Shown here: piece by piece, positions 8,051-16,210 of the stretch
Layout: every line of letters starts with the position of its first letter
Numbering within the stretch: the stretch's first letter is position 1
Assembly: GCA_018713335.1 (NCBI GenBank)
Contig: DVOW01000051.1
Coordinates: 1 to 64,000, forward strand
Direction: 5' to 3'
Origin: Candidatus Merdivicinus intestinigallinarum
GTDB lineage: Bacteria > Bacillota > Clostridia > Oscillospirales > Ruminococcaceae
Length of the DNA: 64,000 nucleotides
Position numbers and translations under genes: made by a program
Notes under the pieces: model-generated
What the model was told of the DNA's origin: nothing
What the model saw: only the letters and a program-made list of their open reading frames with translations
The model's database searches: none

Positions 8051-8805
8051 TCGCAGCCGGAAAAATCTGCGCGGCCCTGGACGAGTGGGCCCCTTTTGAC
8101 ACTCAGGAGGATTTTGACAACAGCGGGCTGTTGATCGGCAGCATGGACCAGCCGGTTTCCTTCTGCCTGCTGGCCCTGGATCTGACGCCGGAAGTCTGCG
8201 AGGAGGCAAAAAAGCGGGGGGCGCAGATGGTGATCACCCACCACCCGGTGATTTTCCACCCCTTAAAGAGCCTGAGCCCGGACGATGTGGCTTACCAGGC
8301 GGTGCAGGCGGGGCTTGCGGTTCTGTCCGCCCACACCAACCTGGACCGTGCCCCCGGCGGGGTCAGCGACACCCTGGCGGACCTGCTGGGTCTTTCCAGC
8401 GCGGACGACCTGGACGGCGGGGACGGGTTCGTCAAAATCGGCCTTCTTCCCCAGGCTGTTTCCGGGGAAGAACTGGCAGGCCTCGTTCGGGAGCGTCTGG
8501 GGCTTTCGGGCCTGCGGCTCCTGGACGCCGGAAGCCCCATCCGTTCCGTGGCCCTTTGCTCCGGTTCCGGCGGCAGTTTCTTAAAGGAGGTGCTGGCCTC
8601 GGAGGCAGACGCCTACATTACCGGCGACTTAAAGCACGACCAGGCGGTGGAGGCGGCCGCCGCCGGGCTGACCTTAATTGACGCGGGACATTACGAAACG
8701 GAATCTATTATCCTGGAGCCTTTGCGGGAATACCTGGCGGAACGGTTCCCCAAGGTGGAGTTCCGCCGGGCCATGGCCGACCGGCCCTTGTTCCGGTACC
8801 GGTAA
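8047..8805 (+). CDS. Nif3-like dinuclear metal centre protein
   Basis: This 252-residue NIF3/YqfO-family protein forms hexameric rings with a dinuclear metal site. Metal ligands are visible in VITHHPVIFHP and SAHTNLD near the N-terminus and DAGHYETE near the C-terminus. I place the start at GTG 8047, overlapping the trmK stop (GTGA), with GGGAGGG upstream. Open reading upstream of this codon is an out-of-frame part of trmK. Cellular role is still debated; it is repeatedly paired with trmK. Confidence 0.9.
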   Translation: MIAAGKICAALDEWAPFDTQEDFDNSGLLIGSMDQPVSFCLLALDLTPEVCEEAKKRGAQMVITHHPVIFHPLKSLSPDDVAYQAVQAGLAVLSAHTNLDRAPGGVSDTLADLLGLSSADDLDGGDGFVKIGLLPQAVSGEELAGLVRERLGLSGLRLLDAGSPIRSVALCSGSGGSFLKEVLASEADAYITGDLKHDQAVEAAAAGLTLIDAGHYETESIILEPLREYLAERFPKVEFRRAMADRPLFRYR

Positions 8806-8820
8806 AAGGAGGGACGCGCT

Positions 8821-9468
8821 GTGCTGGATCTTTCCCTGTCCCATTACGGCGTCCTCATGCTTCGGGAACATCCGGAGGAAACCCTGCCGGCGGCTTTGCC
8901 CCAAGGGTTTTCCTTCTGCGGCTGGGAACCGGGCATGGAAAGGGAATGGGCCGCGCTGATGGCCCGCACCCAAATGATGGAAAGCCGCGAAAAGGGCCTT
9001 GCCTATTTTCGGGAGGAATTTCTCGCCCACCCGGAGGACCTGTCCGGAAACATGCTGTTGGTCCGTTCCCCGGAAGGGGAAATCGCCGGCACAGCCAGCC
9101 TTTGGACGGGGAACCATTTTGGGGAGCCCCGCTATCGGATCCACTGGGTGGCGGTGGACAGCCGTTACGAGGGCCGGGGGATCGGCAAAGCCATGCTGGC
9201 AAGGCTCTGCGCCCAATGGGAGGGCCTGCATTTCCCAAAGCCCCTTTATCTGGCCACCCAGACCTGGAGTTGGCAGGCTGTCGGCTTATATGCCCGCTTC
9301 GGTTTCCGGCCTTATCTGGGGCCCCAGCCCCCAAACTGGAAAACCCAGCGCCCGGATGCTTCCTTTGCGGAAGAAAACCGGACGGCCTGGGAACTGATTG
9401 CCGGGAAACTGGAACACACAAACTTTAAACAGTACCTGGCTGCCTTTTCAAAGGAGGGATCGGCATGA
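8821..9468 (+). CDS. GNAT-family N-acetyltransferase
   Basis: This 215-residue protein has a GNAT core at about 80-170. Motif A is RYEGRGIGKAM (acetyl-CoA pyrophosphate loop), followed by a typical GLYARFGFRP strand. It starts with GTG after a strong AAAAGGAGG. It is 15 bp after the Nif3-like gene and overlaps the next gene by 4 bp, so it probably belongs to the trmK operon. Substrate cannot be told from the sequence. Confidence 0.85.
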   Translation: MLDLSLSHYGVLMLREHPEETLPAALPQGFSFCGWEPGMEREWAALMARTQMMESREKGLAYFREEFLAHPEDLSGNMLLVRSPEGEIAGTASLWTGNHFGEPRYRIHWVAVDSRYEGRGIGKAMLARLCAQWEGLHFPKPLYLATQTWSWQAVGLYARFGFRPYLGPQPPNWKTQRPDASFAEENRTAWELIAGKLEHTNFKQYLAAFSKEGSA

Positions 9469-9854
9469 GAAGCATCAAACCGGGCCGGGGCCCGTCGGGA
9501 ATGAATTTTATCGGCTCCATCATCGTCATTGTGTTCGGGATATTCTGGACGATCATGGCGGCATCCATGGGCGCGCCCATTTTCTTCCCCATATTCGGCG
9601 TGATTTTCGTCATTGCAGGCATCGCCCAGGCGGTCTACCATTTCCGCAACGCCACCGGGAAAAACCGCTATTCCTCCTTTGACATCACTGAGGACGGCGA
9701 GGAGCCGGACCCTTTGGAACAGCGTTTTTCTTCCCAAAGGCCGGATTCCCAGCCGCCCCAGAGTGCAGAGGACGCCGCTTTCTGCCCCTACTGCGGAACG
9801 AAAGTAGAGGGAGAGTACGAGTTCTGCCCCAGATGCGGGAAAAAGCTGCCGTAA
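9465..9854 (+). CDS. Small membrane protein with C-terminal zinc ribbon
   Basis: This 129-residue protein has two membrane segments (about 13-35 and 40-60), a charged low-complexity linker, and a C-terminal zinc ribbon with two CxxC pairs (CPYCGTK and CPRCGKK). It overlaps the acetyltransferase gene by ATGA, so it is translationally coupled. Such zinc-ribbon membrane proteins are common in Clostridia and their function is unknown. Confidence 0.75.
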   Translation: MRSIKPGRGPSGMNFIGSIIVIVFGIFWTIMAASMGAPIFFPIFGVIFVIAGIAQAVYHFRNATGKNRYSSFDITEDGEEPDPLEQRFSSQRPDSQPPQSAEDAAFCPYCGTKVEGEYEFCPRCGKKLP

Positions 9855-9863
9855 TCGCAATAG

Positions 9864-9953
9864 CCGGGGAATGCGGTATATCCTTACAACGGTTCCAGCG
9901 TTTCTTTTGACGCGGACGGGATCACGCAGCTTGTCGTATCCAGGGAAGCATAA
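9864..9953 (+). pseudogene. Possible C-terminal gene remnant
   Basis: Directly after a stop (TAG 9861-9863), about 29 open codons run to TAA 9951-9953 and encode a protein-like tail (PYNGSSVSFDADG then TQLVVSREA). There is no start codon or ribosome site. It may be the leftover 3' end of a deleted gene; it lies beside another deletion scar, the T-box remnant at 9991-10068. Low confidence because the stretch is short. Confidence 0.3.
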
Positions 9954-9990
9954 AATGATTCCATTTCCCATTCAAGGCTATCATCCCGCG

Positions 9991-10068
9991 GTAATATCAA
10001 TCTGTACTTAACAGTTGAAGATTGCCTGTTAAAGCGGGACGGTATGGAAGTACTGGCAAAAGCGAACA
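9991..10068 (+). other. Degenerate, internally deleted T-box copy
   Basis: The segment matches the intact T-box leader at 10687-10936 in two blocks. The first is ATCAATCTGTA, next to the -10 region. The second is GCCTGTTAAAGCGGGACGG plus the following TATGGAAGTAC and GCAAAAGCGAACAGAA. The stem I region, a 20-bp hairpin arm and the antiterminator/terminator are missing. It ends at the ribosome-binding site of the flavin reductase gene. Confidence 0.65.
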
Positions 10069-10084
10069 GAAAAGGAGGAAAAAT

Positions 10085-10675
10085 ATGAAGGTTTCCTTAC
10101 CCACCCCATCCAACGCATATTGCCCGCAGACCTTTTACACCTTCGGAACCTATAAAGAGGACGGTTCCCCCAATTTTGGCCTGTTCTGCTGGCTCAGTTA
10201 CTGCTGGGACGGCGAACTCTGCGTCATGGCTTGCATTGGCGGCGAAAAAATGACCAAGGACCGCATCCGTGCCGCCGGCGTTTTCTCCGCCAATCTGGTC
10301 AGTGAGGAGCTGCTCCCCCTGGCCAATTACTTCGGCAATACGCTGGGATACGATCCCGGCAAAATGGATGTGGACGCCGCCATTTCCAAAGGGAAGGTTT
10401 TGGACGTGCCGGTGCTGGATCAAAGCCCGTGGGTGTTCGAGCTGGAGGTCAAAAAGACGATCCCTCTGGACGACAGCGATGTTTTTGTCTGCAAAATCCG
10501 CAACACACTGGTGGAGGAACGGTTCGTGGAAAAGTCCGGTCCGGATGAACTGGGCCCGGTCCCCGTCAACGAGGCGAAGCCCATCATCGGGTGGGGCGGC
10601 GGAACCTATTTCAAGGTTGGAGAAATGATCCCGAACGAGGCGCTGACGTTCCCTTTCCCCACCCTTGACAACTAA
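10085..10675 (+). CDS. Flavin reductase family protein (FMN-binding split barrel)
   Basis: This 196-residue protein resembles flavin-reductase-like FMN-binding proteins: an N-terminal PQTFYTFGTYKEDGSPNFG segment and ISKGKVLDVPVLD are typical. ATG 10085 was chosen because AAAGGAGG precedes it; upstream in-frame codons are the T-box remnant. It sits between the remnant and the intact T-box. The -35 box of the next transcription unit overlaps its last codons. Substrate and partner unknown. Confidence 0.8.
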   Translation: MKVSLPTPSNAYCPQTFYTFGTYKEDGSPNFGLFCWLSYCWDGELCVMACIGGEKMTKDRIRAAGVFSANLVSEELLPLANYFGNTLGYDPGKMDVDAAISKGKVLDVPVLDQSPWVFELEVKKTIPLDDSDVFVCKIRNTLVEERFVEKSGPDELGPVPVNEAKPIIGWGGGTYFKVGEMIPNEALTFPFPTLDN

Positions 10676-10693
10676 CGGGAAATGTGTTAAAAT
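10665..10693 (+). promoter_or_regulatory. Promoter of the T-box / rqcH / RAYT / valS unit
   Basis: Consensus TTGACA (10665-10670), 17-bp spacer, TAAAAT (10688-10693). The -35 box lies inside the 3' end of the flavin reductase gene. It would start transcription about 15 bp before T-box stem I. Confidence 0.85.
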
Positions 10694-10712
10694 CAATCTG
10701 TATCCAAACGTA

Positions 10713-10988
10713 ATGACGGGGAGAGTATGCTTTCCATCCGGGCTTTCAGAGAGTTTTTCCGTTGGCGCAAAGCCAGAGGCTGGGAGAAAAACAGGCGGGG
10801 AAAGCGGAAGGTAGCCCCTGAACGGCGCACCGAAGCGCATTTTTGCGGTTGAGGCTGCGACAGGTCCGCCTGTTAAAGCGGGACGGTATGGAAGTACCGG
10901 CAGAGGCTTTTGCCGCGAGGCAAAAGCGAACAGAAGTGGTAACGCGATTGATTCGCCTTCTGGGGATTTTCCCCGGAAGGCGTTTTTT
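10713..10988 (+). promoter_or_regulatory. T-box riboswitch leader, specifier read as GUA (valine)
   Basis: Stem I begins at GACGGGGAGAGTA. The specifier helix pairs GGGG with CCCC and GCTTTCC with GGAAAGC. Its 3' loop reads GGAAGGTAG, and aligned to known T-boxes the specifier triplet is GTA, a valine codon. The T-box core is AGTGGTAACGCG (10935-10946), with the bulge TGGT fitting a tRNA ending ACCA. The antiterminator pairs CAGAAG (10931-10936) with CTTCTG (10957-10962) and GCG with CGC. It competes with a terminator CGCCTTC...GAAGGCG followed by six Ts (10983-10988). Uncharged tRNA-Val would favour read-through into rqcH, RAYT and valS. Confidence 0.9.
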
Positions 10989-11008
10989 ATGGACAGAAAG
11001 GAGCGATT

Positions 11009-12775
11009 ATGGCACTGGACGGCGCATACCTGCGCATGCTGAAGCTGGAAATTGAACAAAATGCCGTGGGCAGCCGTATCGACCGGATTTACCAGCCCTC
11101 CCGGGAGGAAGTGATTTTCCTGCTGCGGTCCCGGGGATGGAGCGGACGGCTGCTTTTGTCGGCCGGGGCCGACAGCCCCCGGATTCACTACACGGAACAG
11201 CCCTTTGAAAACCCCAAAACCCCGCCCATGTTCTGCATGTTCCTGCGGAAACACCTGACCGGGGCCAAGCTGCTGGGGATCCGGCAGATGGGCATGGACC
11301 GGGTGCTGTACCTGGATTTTGAGGCCACCAACGAGCTGGGCGACCTGGTGAACATCACCGTGGCGGCGGAAATCATGGGGCGGCACTCCAACATCATCCT
11401 CATTGACGGGGACGGGAAGGTCATGGATTCCATCAAACGGGTGGACCAGGAAATGTCCGGCGTCCGGCCCATCCTGCCCGGCATCCGCTACACGGAACCG
11501 CCCCGGCAGGACAAATTGAACCTGCTGGAAACAGGGGACGAAGCCCTGAAGACGCGGATCCTCTCGGAAAAAAGCGCCGACCTGGCCAAAAGCCTCATGG
11601 GGAGCCTGGAGGGCTTTTCCTCGGTGCTGACCCGGGAAATCACCGCCTACACCATCCACGGCCAGGACGCGGACAAAAACGCCCTGACCAAGGACCAATG
11701 GGACCGGCTGTTCTTCTTCCTTGGGAAAATCCGGGAAGCCTTAAGCACCGGGGAAGGAAATTTCACTACCGTCTTTGACCAGGACGGCAAGCCCCGGGAA
11801 TTTTCCTTTGTGGACATCACCCAGTACGGCGCACTGGTGGTCAGCAAAACCTACGGCTCCCCCAGCGCCCTGCTGGACAGCTTTTATTCGGAACGGGTGC
11901 GGCTGGAACGGATGAAACAGCGCTCCAATGACCTTCTGCGGATGCTGGTCAATACTACCGACCGCCTTGCCCGGAAAATCGCCGCCCAGAAGGAGGAGCT
12001 GGCCGCCTGCGCCGACCGGGAGGAACTGAAAAAGAAGGGCGAGCTGCTGACCGCCAATCTTTGGAAAATGAAAAAGGGCGACCGCGTTGTAACGGTGGAG
12101 GATTATTACAACGACAACCGGGAAATGGACATCGAGCTGGACCCGGCCTTAAGCCCGGTGGACAACGCCCAGAAGTACTATAAAGAGTACCGCAAGGCGG
12201 CCACCGCCGAAAAAATGCTGCAAAAGCTCATTGTTGAAGGCGAGGCGGAACTGCAGTATGTGGACAGCGTGTTCGACGCCGTGTCCCGGACCAGCGGCGA
12301 AAGCGAGCTTTTAGAGATCCGCCAAGAACTTTCCGAGCAGGGGTATCTGAAAAACTACAAGAACAAAAATAAGCTCCTAAAGGCCCAGCCGCCTTTAAAA
12401 TACCGGACCTCCGACGGGTATCTGGTCTGGTGCGGGCGCAACAACAAGCAAAACGACAAGCTGACCTGCCGGGACGCCCGGCCCTGGGACATCTGGTTCC
12501 ACACTCAGGGGTTCGCCGGTTCCCATGTGATCCTGGTGACGGAAGGGACGGACTTAAACGACCTTCCCGACCGGACGGTGGAGGAAGCCGCCGCCATTGC
12601 CGCCTGGAACTCCAAGGCTAGGGGCGCGGCCCTGATCCCGGTGGATTACACCCAGGTGAAGAATGTGAAAAAGCCAAACGGCGCCAAGCCCGGCATGGTG
12701 ATCTTCGACCATTACTACACCCTTTACTCCACGCCGGACGAAGAAAAGGTGGCGGCCATGGCCGAAGAAAAGTAA
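11009..12775 (+). CDS. rqcH: RqcH/Rqc2 (NFACT) ribosome quality-control protein
   Basis: This 588-residue NFACT protein is the RqcH homologue (once called a fibronectin-binding protein) that binds stalled 50S subunits and adds alanine tails. The NFACT-N domain carries Asp97-Arg98 (GMDRV), the pair needed for tailing in Bacillus subtilis. Helical coiled coils lie at about 290-440, and the NFACT-R domain (DGYLVWCGRNNKQND, WFHTQGFAGSHVIL) is C-terminal. GAAAGGAG precedes ATG 11009. The unusual point is position: it is the first gene behind a T-box read as valine-specific, and its stop overlaps the transposase start (TAATG). RqcH is normally not known as a T-box gene. Confidence 0.93.
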   Translation: MALDGAYLRMLKLEIEQNAVGSRIDRIYQPSREEVIFLLRSRGWSGRLLLSAGADSPRIHYTEQPFENPKTPPMFCMFLRKHLTGAKLLGIRQMGMDRVLYLDFEATNELGDLVNITVAAEIMGRHSNIILIDGDGKVMDSIKRVDQEMSGVRPILPGIRYTEPPRQDKLNLLETGDEALKTRILSEKSADLAKSLMGSLEGFSSVLTREITAYTIHGQDADKNALTKDQWDRLFFFLGKIREALSTGEGNFTTVFDQDGKPREFSFVDITQYGALVVSKTYGSPSALLDSFYSERVRLERMKQRSNDLLRMLVNTTDRLARKIAAQKEELAACADREELKKKGELLTANLWKMKKGDRVVTVEDYYNDNREMDIELDPALSPVDNAQKYYKEYRKAATAEKMLQKLIVEGEAELQYVDSVFDAVSRTSGESELLEIRQELSEQGYLKNYKNKNKLLKAQPPLKYRTSDGYLVWCGRNNKQNDKLTCRDARPWDIWFHTQGFAGSHVILVTEGTDLNDLPDRTVEEAAAIAAWNSKARGAALIPVDYTQVKNVKKPNGAKPGMVIFDHYYTLYSTPDEEKVAAMAEEK

Positions 12776-13284
12776 TGGAAGGGCCTTTACGGAAACAAAA
12801 CCGCCTGCAAAATTGGAATTACAGCAGCCCCGCCGCGTATTTTGTGACCAGGTGCACCCAAAACCGCACCCCATTTTTATCAGAGATTCTGGTAGGGGCC
12901 GAGAGTCCCGGCCCTCGATTGACAAAATACGGCCGGATTACAGACGATGTGATTCGGCAGATTTCGGACAAATACCCAATGGTTCAACGGGAAAAATATG
13001 TTATTATGCCCAATCACATTCATTTTATTTTCCGAATTGAATGGGAATTATGCGGGCCGGGAAACCCGGCCCCTACAATCAGCACCGTTATGGCATGGTT
13101 CAAATATCAGGCCACCAAAGAAATCAATGCCTTGGACGGAATATCCGGACGCCGCGTTTTCCAGCGGTCTTTTCACGACCACATCATCCGGAACCAGGCG
13201 GAATACGAAAAAATCTGGCTGTATATCGACCAGAATTCCCTTACCTGGGAACAGGATTGTTTTTATCCCGATGAAATCACCTGA
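12775..13284 (+). CDS. REP-associated tyrosine transposase (RAYT) with in-frame REPs
   Basis: This 169-residue protein has the RAYT/TnpA-REP (Y1, HUH-type) pattern: an N-terminal NYSSPAAYFVTRCTQNR, the HUH motif YVIMPNHIHFIF, and a C-terminal helix YEKIWLYIDQN carrying candidate catalytic tyrosines. Such enzymes act on REP hairpins with a GTAG foot. Two stretches of the gene are themselves REP sequence read in frame: 12892-12915 (encoding VGAESPGPR) and 13054-13076 (encoding GPGNPAPT). The frame is intact, so it may be active. It overlaps the rqcH stop by one base and precedes valS, with two more REPs in between. Confidence 0.88.
   Translation: MEGPLRKQNRLQNWNYSSPAAYFVTRCTQNRTPFLSEILVGAESPGPRLTKYGRITDDVIRQISDKYPMVQREKYVIMPNHIHFIFRIEWELCGPGNPAPTISTVMAWFKYQATKEINALDGISGRRVFQRSFHDHIIRNQAEYEKIWLYIDQNSLTWEQDCFYPDEIT
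12892..12915 (+). repeat. REP inside the RAYT gene, copy 1
   Basis: GTAGGGGCCG, a short loop and CCCGGCCC, in the orientation with the GTAG foot first. The length keeps the reading frame. Confidence 0.75.
13054..13076 (-). repeat. REP inside the RAYT gene, copy 2
   Basis: GGGCCGGG AAA CCCGGCCCCTAC, inverted relative to copy 1, also in frame with the RAYT coding sequence. Confidence 0.85.
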
Positions 13285-13293
13285 TTCCATTTT

Positions 13294-13359
13294 GTAGGGG
13301 CCGGGTTTCCCGGCCCGCCGATATTGGCCTGGTTTTGGGCCGGGAGACCCGGCCCCTAC
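13294..13359. repeat. Pair of inverted REPs between RAYT and valS
   Basis: One REP (13294-13316, GTAG foot first) and a second in opposite orientation (13337-13359, foot CCCCTAC) form a BIME-like pair in the 120 bp between the RAYT stop and valS. Their hairpins lie in the presumed shared transcript. Confidence 0.85.
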
Positions 13360-13404
13360 AATTCAACCCCTTGTTATCAGAAATGCAACGAAAGGAGCAT
13401 CTTT

Positions 13405-16098
13405 ATGCCGAGAAAAGAACTGGAAAAGATGTACAATCCTCGGGATTTCGAGGACCGCATCTATCAAAACTGGGAGGAAAAAGGCTACTTTACCGCCCAC
13501 ATTGACGAGGAAAAGGACCCCTATACCATCGTCATCCCGCCCCCAAACATCACCGGCCAGCTGCACATGGGCCATGCTGTGGACAACACCCTGCAGGACA
13601 TCCTCATCCGCTGGCGGCGGATGCAGGGCTACTGCACCCTCTGGCTCCCGGGCACCGACCACGCCTCCATCGCCACCGAGGCGAAAATCGTGGAGCAGAT
13701 GCGCAAGGAAGGCGTCACCAAGGAACAGATCGGCCGGGAAGGATTCTTAAAACGGGCCTGGGCTTGGAAAGAGCAGTACGGCGGCCGGATCGTCACCCAG
13801 CTGAAAAAACTGGGCTCCTCCTGCGACTGGTCCAGAGAACGTTTCACCCTGGACGAGGGCTGCTCCGAGGCGGTGCAGGAAGTGTTCATGCGCCTTTACA
13901 ACAAGGGCCTCATTTACCGGGGCAACCGCATGGTCAACTGGTGCCCCCACTGCAACACCTCCATTTCCGACGCGGAAGTGGAGCATGAAACCCAGGACGG
14001 CCACTTCTGGCACCTGCTTTACCCGGTAAAAGAAACCGGCGAAATGCTGGAGCTGGCCACCACCCGCCCCGAAACCATGCTGGGTGACACCGCCGTGGCC
14101 ATCAACCCCGACGATCCCCGCTACGCTCACCTCCACGGCTGCCACGTGATCCTGCCCCTCTTAAACAAGGAGATCCCCATCGTCTGCGACGAGCACGCCG
14201 ACATGGAAAAAGGCACCGGCGTGGTAAAAATCACCCCGGCCCACGACCCCAACGACTATGAGGTCGGCCTGCGGCACAGCCTGCCCATTGTCCGGGTGTT
14301 CACCTACGACGGCCATATGACCGGCGCCGCCGACAAGGCCGCCGCTGACGCCATCTTTGCCGAAGGCCGGGCCACTGCCAACGAGCCTCACGTTTTAGAC
14401 TGCGGCAAATACGCCGGCATGACCACTGCGGAAGCCCGGAAGGCCATCTTAAAAGACCTGGAAGAGGGCGGCTTCCTCAAGGAAACCGAAAACCTCCAGC
14501 ATGAGGTCGGCACCTGCTATCGCTGCCACTCCACCGTAGAGCCCATGGTGTCCAAACAGTGGTTTGTTTCCATGAAAGAGCTGGCGGCCCCGGCCATTGA
14601 GGCGGTCCGCAGCGGCGACATCCGCTTTATCCCCGAACGCTTTGACAAGATGTACTTCCACTGGATGGAAAACATCCGGGACTGGTGCATTTCCCGGCAG
14701 CTCTGGTGGGGCCATCGGATTCCCGCCTACTACTGCAACGAATGCGGCGAAACCGCGGTTTCCAAAGAAGCCCCGGAAAAATGCCCCAAATGCGGCGGCC
14801 ATATGACCCAGGACCCGGACACCCTGGACACCTGGTTTTCTTCCGCCCTGTGGCCCTTCTCCACTCTGGGCTGGCCCCATGAAACCAAAGACCTGGACTA
14901 CTTCTACCCCACTTCCACCCTGGTTACCGGCTATGACATCATCACCTTCTGGGTTTCCCGGATGATCTTCTCCGGCCTGGAATATATGGGCAAAAAGCCC
15001 TTCTCCGACATCTTCATCCACGGCCTTGTCCGGGACAGCCAGGGCCGGAAGATGAGCAAATCCCTGGGCAACGGCATCGATCCCTTACAGGTCATCGACG
15101 AATACGGCGCCGACGCCCTGCGGTTCATGCTGGCCAACGGCACCTCCCCCGGAAACGACATGCGTTACTCCGACGACAAGGTGAAGGCCGCCCGGAACTT
15201 TGCCAACAAGCTCTGGAACGCTTCCCGGTTCATCCTCATGAACCTGTCCGACGAGATCGAAAAGCCGGAGCTGCCGGAAACCCTCCTCATTGAGGACAAG
15301 TGGCTCCTGTCCAAATACAATTCCCTGGTGAAGCTGGTCAACGACAACCTGGAAAAATACGAGCTGGGCGTGGCTGCCCAGAATGTGTACGACTTCCTGT
15401 GGGACATCCTCTGCGACTGGTATATCGAGATCTCCAAATCCCGGCTCCAGGCAGGCGGCGAAACCTCGCTGAATGCTCAGAAGGTGCTGGTTTACGTTAT
15501 GGCCAACACTTTAAAGCTCCTGCACCCCTTCATGCCCTTCATCACCGAGGAAATCTGGCAGGCCATCCCCAACGACTGCGAAAGCATCATGATTTCCAAG
15601 TTCCCCGAATACCGGGAGGATCTGAATTTCGCGGAGGACGAGCTGGAATTTGAGCGCGTTATGAACGCCATCAAGGCCATCCGAAACGTGCGGGCCGAAA
15701 AGAACGTGCCGCCTTCCCGGAAAGCCCACCTGTTCATCGAAACCAGCTACGGCGAAACCTTTAAAAAAGGCGTGTCCTTCTTTGAACGTCTGGCTTCCGC
15801 TTCCGACGTCACCATCGGTGAAAATCTGTCTGTGGAAAACGCCGCTTTGGCCGTCACCGACAGCGCCAAGGTCTACATTCCCATGGGCGACCTGATCGAC
15901 AAGGAAAAAGAGCTGGCCCGCCTGAACAAGGACAAGGAAGCCTGTGAAAAGGACATCCAGATCATTTCCGGCAAGCTGAACAACCAGGAATTTGTGGCCA
16001 AAGCCCCGGAAAAGGTCGTCAACAACGAAAAAGCGAAGCTGGCCCGGGCCCAGGAACGTCTGGAGAAGATCCTGTCCAGTATTCAGGAGCTTGGCTGA
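13405..16098 (+). CDS. valS: Valine--tRNA ligase
   Basis: This 897-residue class I synthetase charges tRNA-Val. The HIGH-type motif is HMGH in PPNITGQLHMGHAV, the KMSKS motif is GRKMSKSLGN, and the editing domain includes WCPHCNTSISDAEVEH. The C-terminal coiled-coil arm begins near LIDKEKELARLNKDKEA. ATG 13405 with AAAGGAG upstream was chosen; the in-frame extension upstream is translated REP sequence. It is the gene expected behind a valine T-box, but here rqcH and the RAYT lie in between. A hairpin follows at 16146-16167. Confidence 0.97.
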   Translation: MPRKELEKMYNPRDFEDRIYQNWEEKGYFTAHIDEEKDPYTIVIPPPNITGQLHMGHAVDNTLQDILIRWRRMQGYCTLWLPGTDHASIATEAKIVEQMRKEGVTKEQIGREGFLKRAWAWKEQYGGRIVTQLKKLGSSCDWSRERFTLDEGCSEAVQEVFMRLYNKGLIYRGNRMVNWCPHCNTSISDAEVEHETQDGHFWHLLYPVKETGEMLELATTRPETMLGDTAVAINPDDPRYAHLHGCHVILPLLNKEIPIVCDEHADMEKGTGVVKITPAHDPNDYEVGLRHSLPIVRVFTYDGHMTGAADKAAADAIFAEGRATANEPHVLDCGKYAGMTTAEARKAILKDLEEGGFLKETENLQHEVGTCYRCHSTVEPMVSKQWFVSMKELAAPAIEAVRSGDIRFIPERFDKMYFHWMENIRDWCISRQLWWGHRIPAYYCNECGETAVSKEAPEKCPKCGGHMTQDPDTLDTWFSSALWPFSTLGWPHETKDLDYFYPTSTLVTGYDIITFWVSRMIFSGLEYMGKKPFSDIFIHGLVRDSQGRKMSKSLGNGIDPLQVIDEYGADALRFMLANGTSPGNDMRYSDDKVKAARNFANKLWNASRFILMNLSDEIEKPELPETLLIEDKWLLSKYNSLVKLVNDNLEKYELGVAAQNVYDFLWDILCDWYIEISKSRLQAGGETSLNAQKVLVYVMANTLKLLHPFMPFITEEIWQAIPNDCESIMISKFPEYREDLNFAEDELEFERVMNAIKAIRNVRAEKNVPPSRKAHLFIETSYGETFKKGVSFFERLASASDVTIGENLSVENAALAVTDSAKVYIPMGDLIDKEKELARLNKDKEACEKDIQIISGKLNNQEFVAKAPEKVVNNEKAKLARAQERLEKILSSIQELG

Positions 16099-16145
16099 TC
16101 TTTTCAGCGGGAACGATATCCTTCAACGGAAAAGAAAACCCTGTG

Positions 16146-16170
16146 CGGGGCCGGATGTTCGGCCCCGTTT
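16146..16170 (+). terminator. Hairpin after valS
   Basis: CGGGGCCG pairs with CGGCCCCG and is followed by TTTCC. The T tract is short, so termination may be incomplete and the next gene may be read through. Confidence 0.55.
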
Positions 16171-16210
16171 CCGTATACCATCATTTTAGCCTTTGAAAGG
16201 AGCGACTGCC

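Noticed and set aside
10097-11698. 533-codon open frame on the minus strand across the T-box and rqcH
   Set aside because: It is antisense to clearly recognised genes and a T-box, has no ribosome site, and its residue composition is that of a GC-rich shadow frame.
13294-13359. Terminators between RAYT and valS
   Set aside because: The hairpins are REPs without T runs; they are not intrinsic terminators, although they might affect mRNA stability.
13324-13404. Longer N-terminus for valS
   Set aside because: The extra codons are translated REP sequence; the conserved protein and AAAGGAG support ATG 13405.
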